Below, piece by piece: positions 1 through 10,877 of a stretch of DNA of 64,000 bases. How positions within the stretch are numbered: position 1 is the stretch's first letter; the number at the start of each line of letters is the position of its first letter. The position numbers were made by a program, and so were the translations under genes. Source of the stretch: Tabrizicola sp. (GTDB taxonomy: Bacteria > Pseudomonadota > Alphaproteobacteria > Rhodobacterales > Rhodobacteraceae). The DNA is taken from positions 1-64,000 of the forward strand of contig NZ_JAEULO010000039.1 in NCBI RefSeq assembly GCF_016793705.1, in the 5' to 3' direction. The notes beneath the pieces were generated by a model. It ran no database searches, was not told where the DNA came from, and saw only the letters and a list, made by a program, of their open reading frames with translations.

Positions 1-195
1 GTATTCCACGTGCGCGGTCGAGATGGTGATCCCCCGCGCCCGCTCTTCCGGCGCGCCGTCGATCTGGTCATAGGCCCGGAACTCGCCATAATACTTGGTG
101 ATCGCCGCCGTCAGCGTCGTCTTGCCGTGGTCAACGTGACCGATGGTCCCGATGTTCACATGCGGCTTGTTACGTTCAAACTTTGCCTTCGCCAT
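1..195 (-). CDS. tuf: Elongation factor Tu, 5' part only (cut by window edge)
   Basis: The first 65 codons of EF-Tu, the GTPase that brings aminoacyl-tRNA to the ribosome, are visible; the rest lies off the left edge. The translation begins [20 protein letters not shown] and continues through the P-loop GHVDHGKT (about residues 19-26) and the ARGITI switch region, which is diagnostic. The ATG is at 193-195. Its upstream neighbour is a divergent P450 gene rather than fusA, so this is probably the second tuf copy, which in this group usually precedes tRNA-Trp, secE and nusG; that part is inference because the downstream side is not visible. Confidence 0.97.
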   Translation of the reverse strand, partial: MAKAKFERNKPHVNIGTIGHVDHGKTTLTAAITKYYGEFRAYDQIDGAPEERARGITISTAHVEY

Positions 196-336
196 TGCGC
201 TTTCCGCCCTTGCTCAGATCGGACCTTTGCGGCCCGTGGTGATACCGGCGGCGACTTAGCCCTTGGGCGCGGGAATTTCAAGCCTGATCGGGGGCGGCGC
301 TTGGCCGGGCGGGCGGGGCGGCCTATGTTTCCTGCC

Positions 337-1692
337 ATGCTTCAGGTTCCCGCCCCCCTACCCGCCCGCGTTCCCCTGCATACGAAGCCGATGGGCGTCT
401 GGCAGAGCTTCCGCGCGGCGCAGCGCAACGTGCTGGAACTTATCCCCGAGGTGGCGACGCGGGTGCCGATCCTGTCGGGTCGGACGGGGAAGCGCTGGCA
501 CATGCTGATGGACCCGGAGGGATTGAAGCGGGTCTTGCGCGACCGGGTGGACGACTACCCCAAATCGGTGGTGACGAAGCTGATCCTGGAGCCCGCCATC
601 GGAGACAGCCTGTTCGTGGCGGAAGGCGCGCAGTGGATGTGGCAGCGCCGGACGGCGGCACCGGTCTTCTCGCACCGCCATGTGAGCGCGCTGGGGCCGG
701 TGATGACGGCGGCGGCCGAGCGGTCGGTGGCGCGGCTGGACCGGGCCGGCGGGGCGGCGGACCTGTTCGAGGAGATGGTCGCGGCGACCTTCGAGGTGAT
801 CGCGGATGTCACCTTCTCGGACGGGTCTGGCTTCGACCGGGGGGCGGTGCATCAGGCCATCGAGCAGTATATCGGGGCGACGGCGAAAGTGTCTTTGCTG
901 GACATCATGGGGGTGCCGCCCTGGGTGCCCCGACCCAATCGTCTTTTCACCGGCAGCGCGATGCGGGCGACGAAGCGGCTGGCGGACCGGGCGATCGAGG
1001 CGCGGCGGGTGGAGGGGGCGAAGGCGCCGCCGGACCTGCTGGACCTGCTGATGGCCGGGTCCGACCCGGAGAGCGGGCGGCGGATGACCACGGCAGAGCT
1101 GCGCGACAACCTTCTGACCTTCATCGTCGCGGGGCACGAGACGACGGCCTTGACGCTCAGCTGGGCGCTCTATCTCTGCGCCTTCGATCCCGCCGTGCAG
1201 GACGCGGCGCGTGAGGAAGCATCGGCGGTTCTGGGCGCGCGGGCGGCGACGGTGGCGGACCTCCCGGCCCTGCCCCTTGTCCGGCGGATCGTGGACGAGG
1301 CATTGCGGCTGTATCCCCCGGCGGCGTTCCTGTCGCGGACGGCGATGGCGGCAGATACGCTGTGCGGGCGCGAGGTCCGCCCAGGCGACACAGTGATCCT
1401 GCCGATCTATGCGCTGCACCGAAACCATTTGCTGTGGGACGATCCCGACGCCTTCCGCCCGGACCGCTTCGCCGATGCGAAGGCGGTGCCCCGGTTCCAG
1501 TACCTGCCTTTCGGCGACGGCCCCCGCGTCTGCATCGGCGCGTCCTTTGCCCTGCAGGAGGCGGTGATCATCCTGGCGACGCTGCTGGCGCGGTTCCGGT
1601 TTTCTCCGGTGCCGGGGCGGGAGCCGAAGCCGGTGATGATCCTGACGCTCAGGCCGCAGGGCGGGGTGTGGTTGAAGGTGGAGGGAGTCTGA
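337..1692 (+). CDS. Cytochrome P450
   Basis: A soluble bacterial cytochrome P450 monooxygenase of about 451 residues with no membrane anchor. The three family signatures are present in order: the I-helix oxygen-activation motif AGHETT, the K-helix ExxR within EALRLYPP, and the heme-thiolate loop FGDGPRVCIG, with the axial cysteine near residue 399. The start is taken as the ATG at 337 (MLQVPAPL); an in-frame ATG at 325 would add four residues. No redox partner (ferredoxin or reductase) and no biosynthetic genes lie beside it, so the substrate cannot be inferred. It is divergent from tuf and convergent with parC, so it is probably transcribed alone. Confidence 0.93.
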   Translation: MLQVPAPLPARVPLHTKPMGVWQSFRAAQRNVLELIPEVATRVPILSGRTGKRWHMLMDPEGLKRVLRDRVDDYPKSVVTKLILEPAIGDSLFVAEGAQWMWQRRTAAPVFSHRHVSALGPVMTAAAERSVARLDRAGGAADLFEEMVAATFEVIADVTFSDGSGFDRGAVHQAIEQYIGATAKVSLLDIMGVPPWVPRPNRLFTGSAMRATKRLADRAIEARRVEGAKAPPDLLDLLMAGSDPESGRRMTTAELRDNLLTFIVAGHETTALTLSWALYLCAFDPAVQDAAREEASAVLGARAATVADLPALPLVRRIVDEALRLYPPAAFLSRTAMAADTLCGREVRPGDTVILPIYALHRNHLLWDDPDAFRPDRFADAKAVPRFQYLPFGDGPRVCIGASFALQEAVIILATLLARFRFSPVPGREPKPVMILTLRPQGGVWLKVEGV

Positions 1693-1698
1693 CGCCAA

Positions 1699-1770
1699 CC
1701 CTCGTCGTGCGCCTTCGGCTTCTCCTCGGAGGCGCGCGACCTGCGAGGAGCGACGAAGTCGAACGACGAG
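1699..1770. repeat. Dispersed intergenic palindromic repeat, copy A
   Basis: This element fills the gap between the convergent P450 and parC genes. It begins and ends with the inverted pair CTCGTCG / CGACGAG and contains inner CTCCTCG / CGAGGAG arms, so a single strand could fold into a long hairpin. It shares TCGTGCGCCTTCGGCTTCTC with the complement of the copy at 34931-35000 and GACTTCGTCGCTCCTC (complement) with the copy at 42803-42863. It could also act as a bidirectional transcription stop for the two converging genes, although no T-run follows. Confidence 0.7.
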
Positions 1771-1777
1771 CGGCGGC

Positions 1778-4093
<2,316 letters not shown>

Positions 4094-4232
4094 GGATGTT
4101 GTGTAGGCAAATCCATGCCGCCGGTCCAGATGGCAAACGGAAGCACGGAACCATCGCCAAGGTTGTGCATTTTTCTTCAACTCTCGCGACCGGCCTGTGC
4201 TAAGACCGGCGCAGAATAGGAACGGACCCCAA

Positions 4233-4868
4233 ATGCTTCGCATGACTTTGATTCTGTGTATTGGCATGTATGCCGCCCTGATGATTGCCGGGGCAGACCG
4301 GGGGCAGCTGCGCCCGGGCCTGGCCGAAGCGGCGGCAAGGGCGACCCAGGCCGGGGTCAGCGACGATTTGGGGGATGATTCGGATCCGGTCGTGGCGGCT
4401 GCTCCCGTTATCGCCGAACCTGTGGAGCCTGCGGCTTCAGCCGTCGCGCCGGTGGAGACGGCGGCGGCTCCGGCGGCCGGGGACATGGCTGCGGTCGAGG
4501 AAACCGTCGTGGCCGAGGCTGCACCCTATGTCGAACCGGCCCGGACGGTCGTGACCGAGGTGAAGGAGCCGGTCTTCTCGCTGGCCTCGGTCGGCAACGA
4601 GGCGGTGCCCGCGGCCCCCGCAGCAGCGGAAACCGCCACGCCGGAAGTGCCGGACGGTGGCGAAGGGACGATCTGGTATGTCAACGCAAGCTCGGTCAAC
4701 GTCCGGGCGGAACCCTCGACCGAGGCAGAGATCGTCGGGCGGCTGGCCAGCGGCGAGGCGACGCTGATGGTGCAGGCGGTCGATGCCGACTGGGCGCGGA
4801 TCGTGATCCAGGGCGACGGGGTGGAAGGCTTCGTCGCATTGCGCTACCTGAGCGCCGAGGCCCCCTGA
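4233..4868 (+). CDS. SH3 domain protein with N-terminal membrane anchor
   Basis: A predicted envelope protein of about 211 residues. An N-terminal hydrophobic stretch (about residues 5-20) would act as a signal anchor. A long Ala/Val/Pro/Glu-rich linker follows (about 25-140), then a bacterial SH3 (SH3b) domain (about 145-208) that starts WYVNASSVNVRAEPS and ends FVALRYLS. Such domains commonly bind cell-wall peptides, but no catalytic domain is attached here, so it is a binding or scaffold protein by inference. The ATG at 4233 is preferred because it places the hydrophobic segment at the terminus. It is divergent from parC. Confidence 0.82.
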   Translation: MLRMTLILCIGMYAALMIAGADRGQLRPGLAEAAARATQAGVSDDLGDDSDPVVAAAPVIAEPVEPAASAVAPVETAAAPAAGDMAAVEETVVAEAAPYVEPARTVVTEVKEPVFSLASVGNEAVPAAPAAAETATPEVPDGGEGTIWYVNASSVNVRAEPSTEAEIVGRLASGEATLMVQAVDADWARIVIQGDGVEGFVALRYLSAEAP

Positions 4869-4892
4869 CGGGCCTTTCGCCCGGGGGCATTG

Positions 4893-5723
4893 ATGAGCGA
4901 ACGTTCGATCCTGATCACCGGATGCTCGTCGGGCATCGGGCTTGACGCTGCGCGAGGGTTGAAGGCGCGCGGCTGGCGGGTCTTCGCGACCTGTCGGCAG
5001 GAGGCGGATTGCGAAAGGCTGCGCGCCGAAGGGCTGGAAAGCTTCCCGCTGGACTATGCCGATGAGGCCAGCATCGCCGCAGCGGTGGATGAGGTCACGA
5101 CGCGGACCGGCGGCAGGCTCGACGCGCTCTACAACAACGGCGCTTTCGCCTGCCCCGGCGCGGTGGAGGACCTGCCGCGGGGCGCCTTGCGGGAAATCTT
5201 CGAGACCAACCTCTTCGGCTACCACGACCTGACGCGCCGGGTGATCCCGATCATGCGGGCGCAGGGATACGGGCGGATCGTGAATTGCTCCTCTGTCCTC
5301 GGGCTGGTCGGCCTGACCTGGCGCGGGGCCTATGTCGCGACCAAGTTCGCGATGGAGGGGCTGACCGATGTGCTGCGGATCGAGATGCGGGGCACCGGGA
5401 TCGAGGTGATCCTGATCGAGCCGGGGCCGATCGCCACGAAGATCCGCGAAAATGCCGTGCCGCATTTCGAACGCTGGATCGACTGGGAACATTCGGCCCG
5501 GCGGGACCAGTATGTCAGCTTGCGCGGGCGGCTCTACGACAAGAAGGTGAAGAAAGACCGCTTCGAGCTGGGGCCCGAGGCGGTGACGGCGAAGCTGATC
5601 CGCGCACTGGAGGACCGCCGCCCGAAGCCGCGCTACTATGTGACGACGCCCACCTGGCTGATGGGGTTCGCCCGGAGGCTTCTGCCGACGCGGGCGCTGG
5701 ATTGGGTCATTTCCAAGGGGTGA
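4893..5723 (+). CDS. Short-chain dehydrogenase/reductase (SDR)
   Basis: A classical SDR oxidoreductase of about 276 residues. The cofactor-binding glycine motif is TGCSSGIG (residues 8-15) and the catalytic YxxxK is YVATK, preceded by a serine-containing NCSSVLG segment. The sequence resembles NADP-dependent retinol/steroid-like SDRs often annotated in proteobacteria, but the substrate is not evident. The start is the ATG at 4893, which has a GGGGG purine stretch upstream; a TTG one codon before it is less likely. The stop codon lies inside a 38-bp near-perfect palindrome that begins at 5720. Confidence 0.9.
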   Translation: MSERSILITGCSSGIGLDAARGLKARGWRVFATCRQEADCERLRAEGLESFPLDYADEASIAAAVDEVTTRTGGRLDALYNNGAFACPGAVEDLPRGALREIFETNLFGYHDLTRRVIPIMRAQGYGRIVNCSSVLGLVGLTWRGAYVATKFAMEGLTDVLRIEMRGTGIEVILIEPGPIATKIRENAVPHFERWIDWEHSARRDQYVSLRGRLYDKKVKKDRFELGPEAVTAKLIRALEDRRPKPRYYVTTPTWLMGFARRLLPTRALDWVISKG

Positions 5724-5757
5724 GTCTAAGAATTTTCGCGAAAATTTTTAGACTCAC
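5720..5757. repeat. 38-bp near-perfect palindrome at the end of the SDR gene
   Basis: The arms begin GTGAGTCTAA and end TTAGACTCAC around an AT-rich centre containing TTTTCGCGAAAA. Only one base pair departs from perfect dyad symmetry. The left arm contains the TGA stop of the preceding gene. No T-run follows on either strand, so it is either a factor-independent terminator without a tail, an mRNA-stabilising hairpin or a small mobile palindrome; the sequence does not decide. Confidence 0.75.
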
Positions 5758-5828
5758 GACCGGCGCCGGAAATTCGGCTTCGCTTTCCGGCCGCGCGCGC
5801 CTAGATCAGGGGCAAAGGAGTGTCGCCG

Positions 5829-6032
5829 ATGTTTTCCGACCCGCTGTTCCTCTTCGCGACCATCGCCTGCCTCGTCGTGCTGGCCATCCTCTTGTTCGGC
5901 ATCGGCACCTTCGCCAGGGGCGGAGAGTTCAACAAGCGCAACGCGAACAAGATCATGCGCTGGCGGCTCGGCGCACAATTCGTGGCGGTCGTGCTGATCG
6001 TCGCCTTTGCCTGGCTGCGGTCGAGGAGCTGA
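5829..6032 (+). CDS. HIG1-domain twin-transmembrane protein
   Basis: A 67-residue membrane protein with two transmembrane helices (about residues 5-27 and 44-63) joined by a basic loop. The loop contains RWRLGAQ, fitting the RxRxxxQ core of the HIG1 (hypoxia-induced gene 1) domain. HIG1 proteins in mitochondria help assemble respiratory supercomplexes; a similar role in bacteria is inference. The ATG at 5829 is preferred over the GTG at 5820 because AAAGGAG sits at 5814-5820, eight bases ahead of it. The next gene starts two bases after its stop, so they are almost certainly co-transcribed. Confidence 0.82.
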   Translation: MFSDPLFLFATIACLVVLAILLFGIGTFARGGEFNKRNANKIMRWRLGAQFVAVVLIVAFAWLRSRS

Positions 6033-6034
6033 AA

Positions 6035-6607
6035 ATGGTCGTCCTGTCGAAGATCTACACCCGGACAGGGGATGCGGGCCAGACCGCTCTGGGAAACGGC
6101 ACGCGGGTCGCCAAGCACTCGCTGCGTGTCTCGGCCTATGGCACGGTCGACGAGACCAATGCGACCCTTGGCCTCGCCCGGCTGCACGCTGGCGGCGAGA
6201 TGGCCGAGGCGCTGAAGCGCATCTCGAACGATCTTTTCGACCTGGGCGCCGACCTCTGCACCCCTGACCGGCACCTGGACGCGACACGGGACTATCCGGC
6301 GCTGCGGATGATCGAAGGCCAGGTCACGCGACTGGAGCGCGAGATCGACGCGATGAACGAGCGTCTTACGCCGCTCCGCAGCTTCATCCTGCCGGGCGGC
6401 TCGGTCCTCGCCGCGCAGCTGCACCTCTGCCGCACCGTCTGCCGCCGGGCCGAACGGCTGGTGGTGGAACTGGCCGCGGAGGAGGACGTGAACCCCGACG
6501 CCGTCCGCTACCTGAACCGCCTGTCGGACTGGTTCTTCGTCGCAAGCCGGATCGCCAACGACGACGGCAAGGCCGATGTGCTCTGGGTTCCCGGCCTGAC
6601 GCGCTGA
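6035..6607 (+). CDS. pduO: Cob(I)alamin adenosyltransferase, PduO type
   Basis: ATP:corrinoid adenosyltransferase of about 190 residues, which transfers the adenosyl group of ATP to cob(I)alamin to form coenzyme B12. The N-terminal KIYTRTGDAGQTALGNG is the PduO-family ATP-binding signature, and the C-terminal RRAER...VNPDAVRYLNRLSDWFFV segment is also diagnostic. It follows the HIG1 gene with a two-base gap. The other cobalamin gene in the window, cbiB, is 37 kb away. Adenosylcobalamin would be needed by the mutases of the ethylmalonyl-CoA pathway, for which mcd is present at 20236. Confidence 0.94.
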   Translation: MVVLSKIYTRTGDAGQTALGNGTRVAKHSLRVSAYGTVDETNATLGLARLHAGGEMAEALKRISNDLFDLGADLCTPDRHLDATRDYPALRMIEGQVTRLEREIDAMNERLTPLRSFILPGGSVLAAQLHLCRTVCRRAERLVVELAAEEDVNPDAVRYLNRLSDWFFVASRIANDDGKADVLWVPGLTR

Positions 6608-6753
6608 GCGGCTGATCGCCGTGCACGATCAAAACGCGGCGTCCGGTAGCGCAAACCTGTCGTATTTGCTCTGTTACGCCGCTTCACCTTCCGGTAACAG
6701 GCGGGCGAGAGCTTGTTCGGCCCGTTGGGCCACGTCGGATGAGGAGTGCGGCC

Positions 6754-7515
6754 ATGAAGGTATTGGTCCCGGTCAAGCGGGTGATCGACTACAACGTGAA
6801 GGTGCGGGTGAAGGCGGACGGGTCGGGGGTCGACCTTGCCAACGTCAAGATGAGCATGAACCCCTTCGACGAGATCGCGGTGGAAGAGGCGATCCGGCTG
6901 AAGGAGAAAGGCGTCGCAACCGAGGTTGTCGTCGTCTCCATCGGCGTCAAGCAGGCGCAGGAGACGCTGCGCAACGCGCTGGCGATGGGCGCCGACCGCG
7001 CGATCCTGATCGAGGCGGCGTCGGACGTGCATACCGACATCGAGCCGTTGGCGGTGGCGAAGCTTCTGGCTGCCGTGGTGAAGGAAGAACAGCCGGGCCT
7101 CGTCCTCTGCGGCAAGCAGGCGATCGACAACGACATGAACGCGACCGGGCAGATGCTGGCCGCGCTTCTGGGCTGGTCGCAGGGCACCTTCGCCTCGGAA
7201 GTGGCGATCGAGGGCGACAAGGCCAAGGTGACGCGCGAAGTGGACGGCGGCTTGCAGACGATCACCGTCTCCATGCCGACGATCATCACCGTCGACCTGC
7301 GCCTGAACGAGCCGCGCTATGCATCGCTCCCGAACATCATGAAGGCCAAGGCCAAGCCGCTCGCCACCAAGACCCCCGCCGATTACGGCGTGGACGTCAG
7401 CCCTCGCCTCACGGTCGTGAAGACCGTGGAGCCTGCGGGCCGCAAGGCCGGGGTCCGGGTCGGCTCGGTGGATGAGCTGATCGCGAAACTGAAAGACGAA
7501 GCGGGGGTGCTCTGA
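6754..7515 (+). CDS. etfB: Electron transfer flavoprotein subunit beta
   Basis: The AMP-binding beta subunit of ETF, which accepts electrons from acyl-CoA dehydrogenases and related flavoproteins and passes them to ETF:ubiquinone oxidoreductase. It has 253 residues, the usual length. The N-terminus [14 protein letters not shown] and the central signature [21 protein letters not shown] are characteristic. A GAGGAG ribosome-binding site lies before the ATG at 6754. etfA follows one base after its stop. Likely electron donors elsewhere in the window include the acyl-CoA dehydrogenase at 20236. Confidence 0.97.
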   Translation: MKVLVPVKRVIDYNVKVRVKADGSGVDLANVKMSMNPFDEIAVEEAIRLKEKGVATEVVVVSIGVKQAQETLRNALAMGADRAILIEAASDVHTDIEPLAVAKLLAAVVKEEQPGLVLCGKQAIDNDMNATGQMLAALLGWSQGTFASEVAIEGDKAKVTREVDGGLQTITVSMPTIITVDLRLNEPRYASLPNIMKAKAKPLATKTPADYGVDVSPRLTVVKTVEPAGRKAGVRVGSVDELIAKLKDEAGVL

Positions 7516-7516
7516 G

Positions 7517-8443
7517 ATGGCCGTTCTTCTTCTGGCGGATGTGGTTGACGGGAAACTGGCGACCGACCAGGTGGCAAAGACCCTGACCGCGGTGAAATCG
7601 CTTGGCGCGGTGACCGTGCTGGTGGCGGGCACGGGCGGCGATGCCGCAGCGGCGGAAGCGGCCACGCTGGACGGCGTGGCGAAGGTGCTCTTCGCCGACG
7701 ACCACGCCTATTGCCATGGCATGTCGGAACCCACCGCCGCGCTGGTGGTGTCGCTCGCCGGGGACTACGAGCATATCGTGGCGGCCTCGGGTGCGCTGTC
7801 GAAATCGGTGCTGCCCCGCGTGGCGGCCCTTCTCGACGTGATGGTGATCTCGGAAGTGCTGGGCGTGGTCGATGGCTCCACCTTCGAGCGGCCGATCTAT
7901 GCCGGGAACGCGATCCAGACCGTTAAGACCTCGGATGCGAAGAAGGTCATGACCATCCGCACCGCGACCTTTGATGCGGCGGGCAAGGGTGGCAATGCAC
8001 CGGTCGAGAAGGTCTCGGCCTCGGTCGATGGCGGGATGTCGGCCTGGGTCGAGGACAAGGTCGCCTCGTCCGACCGTCCCGAACTGACCTCGGCCGGGAT
8101 CGTCGTTTCGGGCGGCCGTGGCGTGGGTAGCCAGGCCGACTTCGCGCTGATCGAGAAGCTGGCGGACAAGCTGAACGCCGCCGTCGGTGCCTCGCGCGCG
8201 GCGGTCGACTCGGGCTATGCGCCGAACGACTGGCAGGTCGGCCAGACCGGCAAGGTCGTGGCACCGGACCTTTATGTGGCCGTCGGCATCAGTGGCGCGA
8301 TCCAGCACCTTGCCGGGATGAAGGACAGCAAGGTCATCGTCGCGATCAACAAGGACGAAGAGGCGCCGATCTTCCAGGTGGCCGATTATGGCCTTGTCGC
8401 CGACCTCTTCACTGCGGTGCCGGAGTTGATCGCGAAGCTGTAA
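7517..8443 (+). CDS. etfA: Electron transfer flavoprotein subunit alpha
   Basis: The FAD-binding alpha subunit of ETF, 308 residues. The C-terminal FAD-binding region is clear: VVSGGRGVG followed by [25 protein letters not shown] and then [13 protein letters not shown] and [16 protein letters not shown]. It is translationally close-coupled to etfB and the pair ends at a strong terminator at 8479-8502. Confidence 0.97.
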   Translation: MAVLLLADVVDGKLATDQVAKTLTAVKSLGAVTVLVAGTGGDAAAAEAATLDGVAKVLFADDHAYCHGMSEPTAALVVSLAGDYEHIVAASGALSKSVLPRVAALLDVMVISEVLGVVDGSTFERPIYAGNAIQTVKTSDAKKVMTIRTATFDAAGKGGNAPVEKVSASVDGGMSAWVEDKVASSDRPELTSAGIVVSGGRGVGSQADFALIEKLADKLNAAVGASRAAVDSGYAPNDWQVGQTGKVVAPDLYVAVGISGAIQHLAGMKDSKVIVAINKDEEAPIFQVADYGLVADLFTAVPELIAKL

Positions 8444-8478
8444 AGCATGGTGCGTGCAAGCACGACACCCTAGGCATC

Positions 8479-8502
8479 GGGCCGCCTTCAGGCGGCCCTT
8501 TT
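8479..8502 (+). terminator. Rho-independent terminator after etfBA
   Basis: A perfect 8-bp GC stem GGGCCGCC / GGCGGCCC with a TTCA loop, followed by TTTT. The convergent DUF6473 gene ends at 8502, so the same hairpin may help stop transcription from both sides, although the T-run suits only the plus strand. Confidence 0.88.
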
Positions 8503-9323
8503 CACATCAGGCCGCGCAGCACCGGGGCCAGGTGCTCCGCGACCTCGGCATGGACGGCCGCGCCGGGCAGGCAGGCGGCCTGGGTGGCCTCGGTCTCCGG
8601 GTAGGTCATGTCGAAAGGGGCCAAGGCCCGGGCACGGGGGCTCGGGGTAGTCAGGACGATGGCCGTCACCTCGGGGCGAAGCGCCTCCAGCATCGCGCGG
8701 TCGATGAACAGGGGCGCGCGGTCCAGGCTGTCGGCCCGATCCGGCGGTGGGCTGTCGGCCAGCCACAAGAGCACCCGCCGGGCCGGAAGCCCCGCCAGCA
8801 GCAGCCGCATCTTCGCCAGCCAGTTCTGCCGCAGCGCCAGCTCCACCTGGTCGAACGCCCCGGCATCGGCCCGGCGCAGCACCTGCAACAGGTGGCGGGT
8901 AAAATGGATCTCGGTGAAGTCCACCTGCGGGAAAAGGGCGCGCAGGGCGGGTGTCGCGGCAAGGAAGCGGTCGTTCCTTCGGCTGTGGACAGAATAGAAC
9001 GGGTTCGACAGCGCCTCGGCTCCTGTCAGCTGCACCACGGCGGCACAGGCTCCGGCGGCAACCGCAAGTGCGGCGGAATCGGTCAGGTAGAAATCCGGCC
9101 CGGCGTTCAGCCCGCCGAGATTCACCACCTGCCGCCCCAGCGTCTGTTCCACCAGCGCCGGAAAGGGCCGGTCCACATACTTGCCGAAAGTGGCTGAACC
9201 GCCGAGCATCGCGACATAGGGCCACGACAGATCACGCAAGGGCCCGCGGAACACCGCTTTCGACGCGCCGTACCGGCATGGCGAATAGTCGAGCGCCCCC
9301 GCGCCCGCATCAAGCATCAACAT
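8502..9323 (-). CDS. DUF6473 family protein
   Basis: A protein of about 273 residues whose N-terminal LDYSPCRYG followed by FRGP and then LGGSATFGKYV marks the DUF6473 family known from Rhodobacterales. The function is not established. The GGSxTxG motif near the N-terminus and the alternating helix/strand pattern are reminiscent of a serine-esterase (SGNH-like) or sulfotransferase fold, but I see no complete catalytic set. The start is uncertain among GTG 9326, ATG 9323 and ATG 9317. It lies between etfBA and hbd on the opposite strand, a neighbourhood I associate with this family. Confidence 0.78.
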   Translation of the reverse strand: MLMLDAGAGALDYSPCRYGASKAVFRGPLRDLSWPYVAMLGGSATFGKYVDRPFPALVEQTLGRQVVNLGGLNAGPDFYLTDSAALAVAAGACAAVVQLTGAEALSNPFYSVHSRRNDRFLAATPALRALFPQVDFTEIHFTRHLLQVLRRADAGAFDQVELALRQNWLAKMRLLLAGLPARRVLLWLADSPPPDRADSLDRAPLFIDRAMLEALRPEVTAIVLTTPSPRARALAPFDMTYPETEATQAACLPGAAVHAEVAEHLAPVLRGLM

Positions 9324-9485
9324 CACACACCCGATTGCAGTCTACCCAAGGCAAAGCCTGGCCCGAAGTGGTTGCCGAATGGCTAAAATCGGGCGGTTGG
9401 CTAAAGGTCTAGGCATTTCCCCCCGTGCCTTGCGCCGGGGGGGCCAGCCGGGCATAACCGGGGCGTGAGATGAAGGGAGCGGGCG

Positions 9486-10361
9486 ATGGAGATCAAGCAG
9501 GTTGGCATTGTGGGCGCCGGGCAGATGGGCAACGGCATCGCCCATGTCTTCGCGCTGGCGGGCTATGACGTGCTTCTGAACGACATTTCCGCCGAGGGGC
9601 TGGAAAAGGCGCTGGCCACCATCGAGAAGAACATCGAACGCCAGGTCTCGCGCGGGAAGGTGCTGCCCGCCGACAAGCGGGCCGCTCTGGGGCGCATCAA
9701 GACCACGCTGAAGCTGTCGGACCTCGGGACCTGCGACCTGATCATCGAGGCCGCAACGGAACGCGAGACGGTGAAGCAGGCGATCTTCGAGGACCTGCTG
9801 CCGCATCTGAAACCCTCCACCATCCTGACCTCGAACACCTCGTCGATCTCGATCACCCGCCTCGCCTCGCGCACCGACCGGCCCGAGAAGTTCATGGGTT
9901 TCCACTTCATGAACCCGGTGCCGGTGATGCAGCTGGTGGAGCTGATCCGGGGCATCGCCACCGACGAGGCGACCTGGGATGCGCTGCACGAGGTGGTCCG
10001 CAAGCTGGGCAAGACCGCCGCCAGCGCCGAGGATTTCCCGGCCTTCATCGTCAACCGCATCCTGATGCCGATGATCAACGAGGCGGTCTATACCTTGTAC
10101 GAAGGCGTGGGGTCGGTGAAGTCGATCGACGAGTCGCTGAAACTGGGCGCCAATCACCCGATGGGGCCCTTGGAACTGGCGGATTTCATCGGGCTGGACA
10201 CCTGCCTCGCGATCATGAACGTGCTGCACGAGGGGCTGGCGGATACCAAATACCGGCCCTGTCCCCTCCTGACGAAATATGTCGAGGCGGGGTGGCTGGG
10301 GCGGAAGACGCAGCGGGGGTTCTATGACTACCGGGGCGAGGTGCCGGTGCCGACGCGGTGA
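9486..10361 (+). CDS. hbd: 3-hydroxybutyryl-CoA dehydrogenase
   Basis: NAD-dependent 3-hydroxyacyl-CoA dehydrogenase of 291 residues that interconverts 3-hydroxybutyryl-CoA and acetoacetyl-CoA. It has the Rossmann motif GAGQMGNGIA (residues 10-19), the GFHFMNP segment with the catalytic histidine, and the C-terminal helical substrate domain containing NHPMGPLELADFIGLD. The single-domain length fits the short-chain HBD/PaaH type rather than fused FadB. With etfBA upstream it suggests C4 acyl-CoA metabolism (polyhydroxybutyrate, ethylmalonyl-CoA or fatty acid routes). Confidence 0.95.
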   Translation: MEIKQVGIVGAGQMGNGIAHVFALAGYDVLLNDISAEGLEKALATIEKNIERQVSRGKVLPADKRAALGRIKTTLKLSDLGTCDLIIEAATERETVKQAIFEDLLPHLKPSTILTSNTSSISITRLASRTDRPEKFMGFHFMNPVPVMQLVELIRGIATDEATWDALHEVVRKLGKTAASAEDFPAFIVNRILMPMINEAVYTLYEGVGSVKSIDESLKLGANHPMGPLELADFIGLDTCLAIMNVLHEGLADTKYRPCPLLTKYVEAGWLGRKTQRGFYDYRGEVPVPTR

Positions 10362-10780
10362 GTGAGCAGAGGATTCGAGACATCAACAACACAGCGGGCT
10401 TTGGATCGTCCCTGCGGGTTTGGTTGTTGCTGCCGCTTTGGTTTGTTCTCGGCGCTGCCCTGCTGATCCTTTCAGCCTGCGTCAACAGGACGGACCCGGC
10501 CAAGTCAACAGATGGCTTTGTTGTTGCACCTAATGGTGCGACAAAGCCCATCGGCGTGGATCGACTGCGTACGGGCATGACCCAAGCAGAGGTTCTTGCC
10601 ATCCTGGCACCGCTTTACCCGGTGCTGCATTCGGCAGACGCCGAACCCGGCCGGCCGCTGATCGATATCTTTCCATACAATGACGACGGAACGAAAAAGT
10701 ATATCGAGATTCTGTATAGCGAGACCGGCTTGGTTGACTGGATCAGGTTCGGGCATAGTAAGACTTATGTCATAGAATAG
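10358..10780 (+). CDS. Putative small lipoprotein with BamE/SmpA-like segment
   Basis: A 140-residue protein starting at a GTG that overlaps the hbd stop (GTGA). A hydrophobic segment (about residues 22-40) ends in a lipobox-like LSAC, so the mature protein would be lipidated at about residue 41; the unusually long n-region leaves the start in doubt. The mature part contains RLRTGMTQAEVLAIL, resembling the helix of BamE/SmpA/OmlA domains. Codon choice is less GC-biased than in neighbours, with many A/T-ending codons. Function unknown; outer-membrane attachment is inference. Confidence 0.62.
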   Translation: MSEQRIRDINNTAGFGSSLRVWLLLPLWFVLGAALLILSACVNRTDPAKSTDGFVVAPNGATKPIGVDRLRTGMTQAEVLAILAPLYPVLHSADAEPGRPLIDIFPYNDDGTKKYIEILYSETGLVDWIRFGHSKTYVIE

Positions 10781-10807
10781 CCGCTTACGAGGCACCGACT
10801 GTGGCAA

Positions 10808-10877
10808 GTAGGGTGGGCGAAACCCACCGTCCCGTACGGAATGGAAAGGGCGGATGGTGGGTTCGCACACACCCTAC
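10808..10877. repeat. Inverted repeat with ~21-bp arms (GTAGGGTGGG... type)
   Basis: The left arm at 10808-10828 starts GTAGGGTGGGCGAAACCCACC and its near-complement is at 10856-10877, ending ACACCCTAC; the arms flank 27 bp. Elements with this GTAGGGTGGG/GGGTTTCGCCCACCC signature are widespread in proteobacterial genomes as small repeated palindromes. The right arm supplies the TAG stop (10874-10876) of the acyltransferase gene that enters from the right. Confidence 0.72.

Noticed and set aside
196-336. A possible small minus-strand gene upstream of tuf
   Set aside because: The open frame there overlaps tuf and has a basic, proline-rich translation without a ribosome-binding site or recognisable motif.
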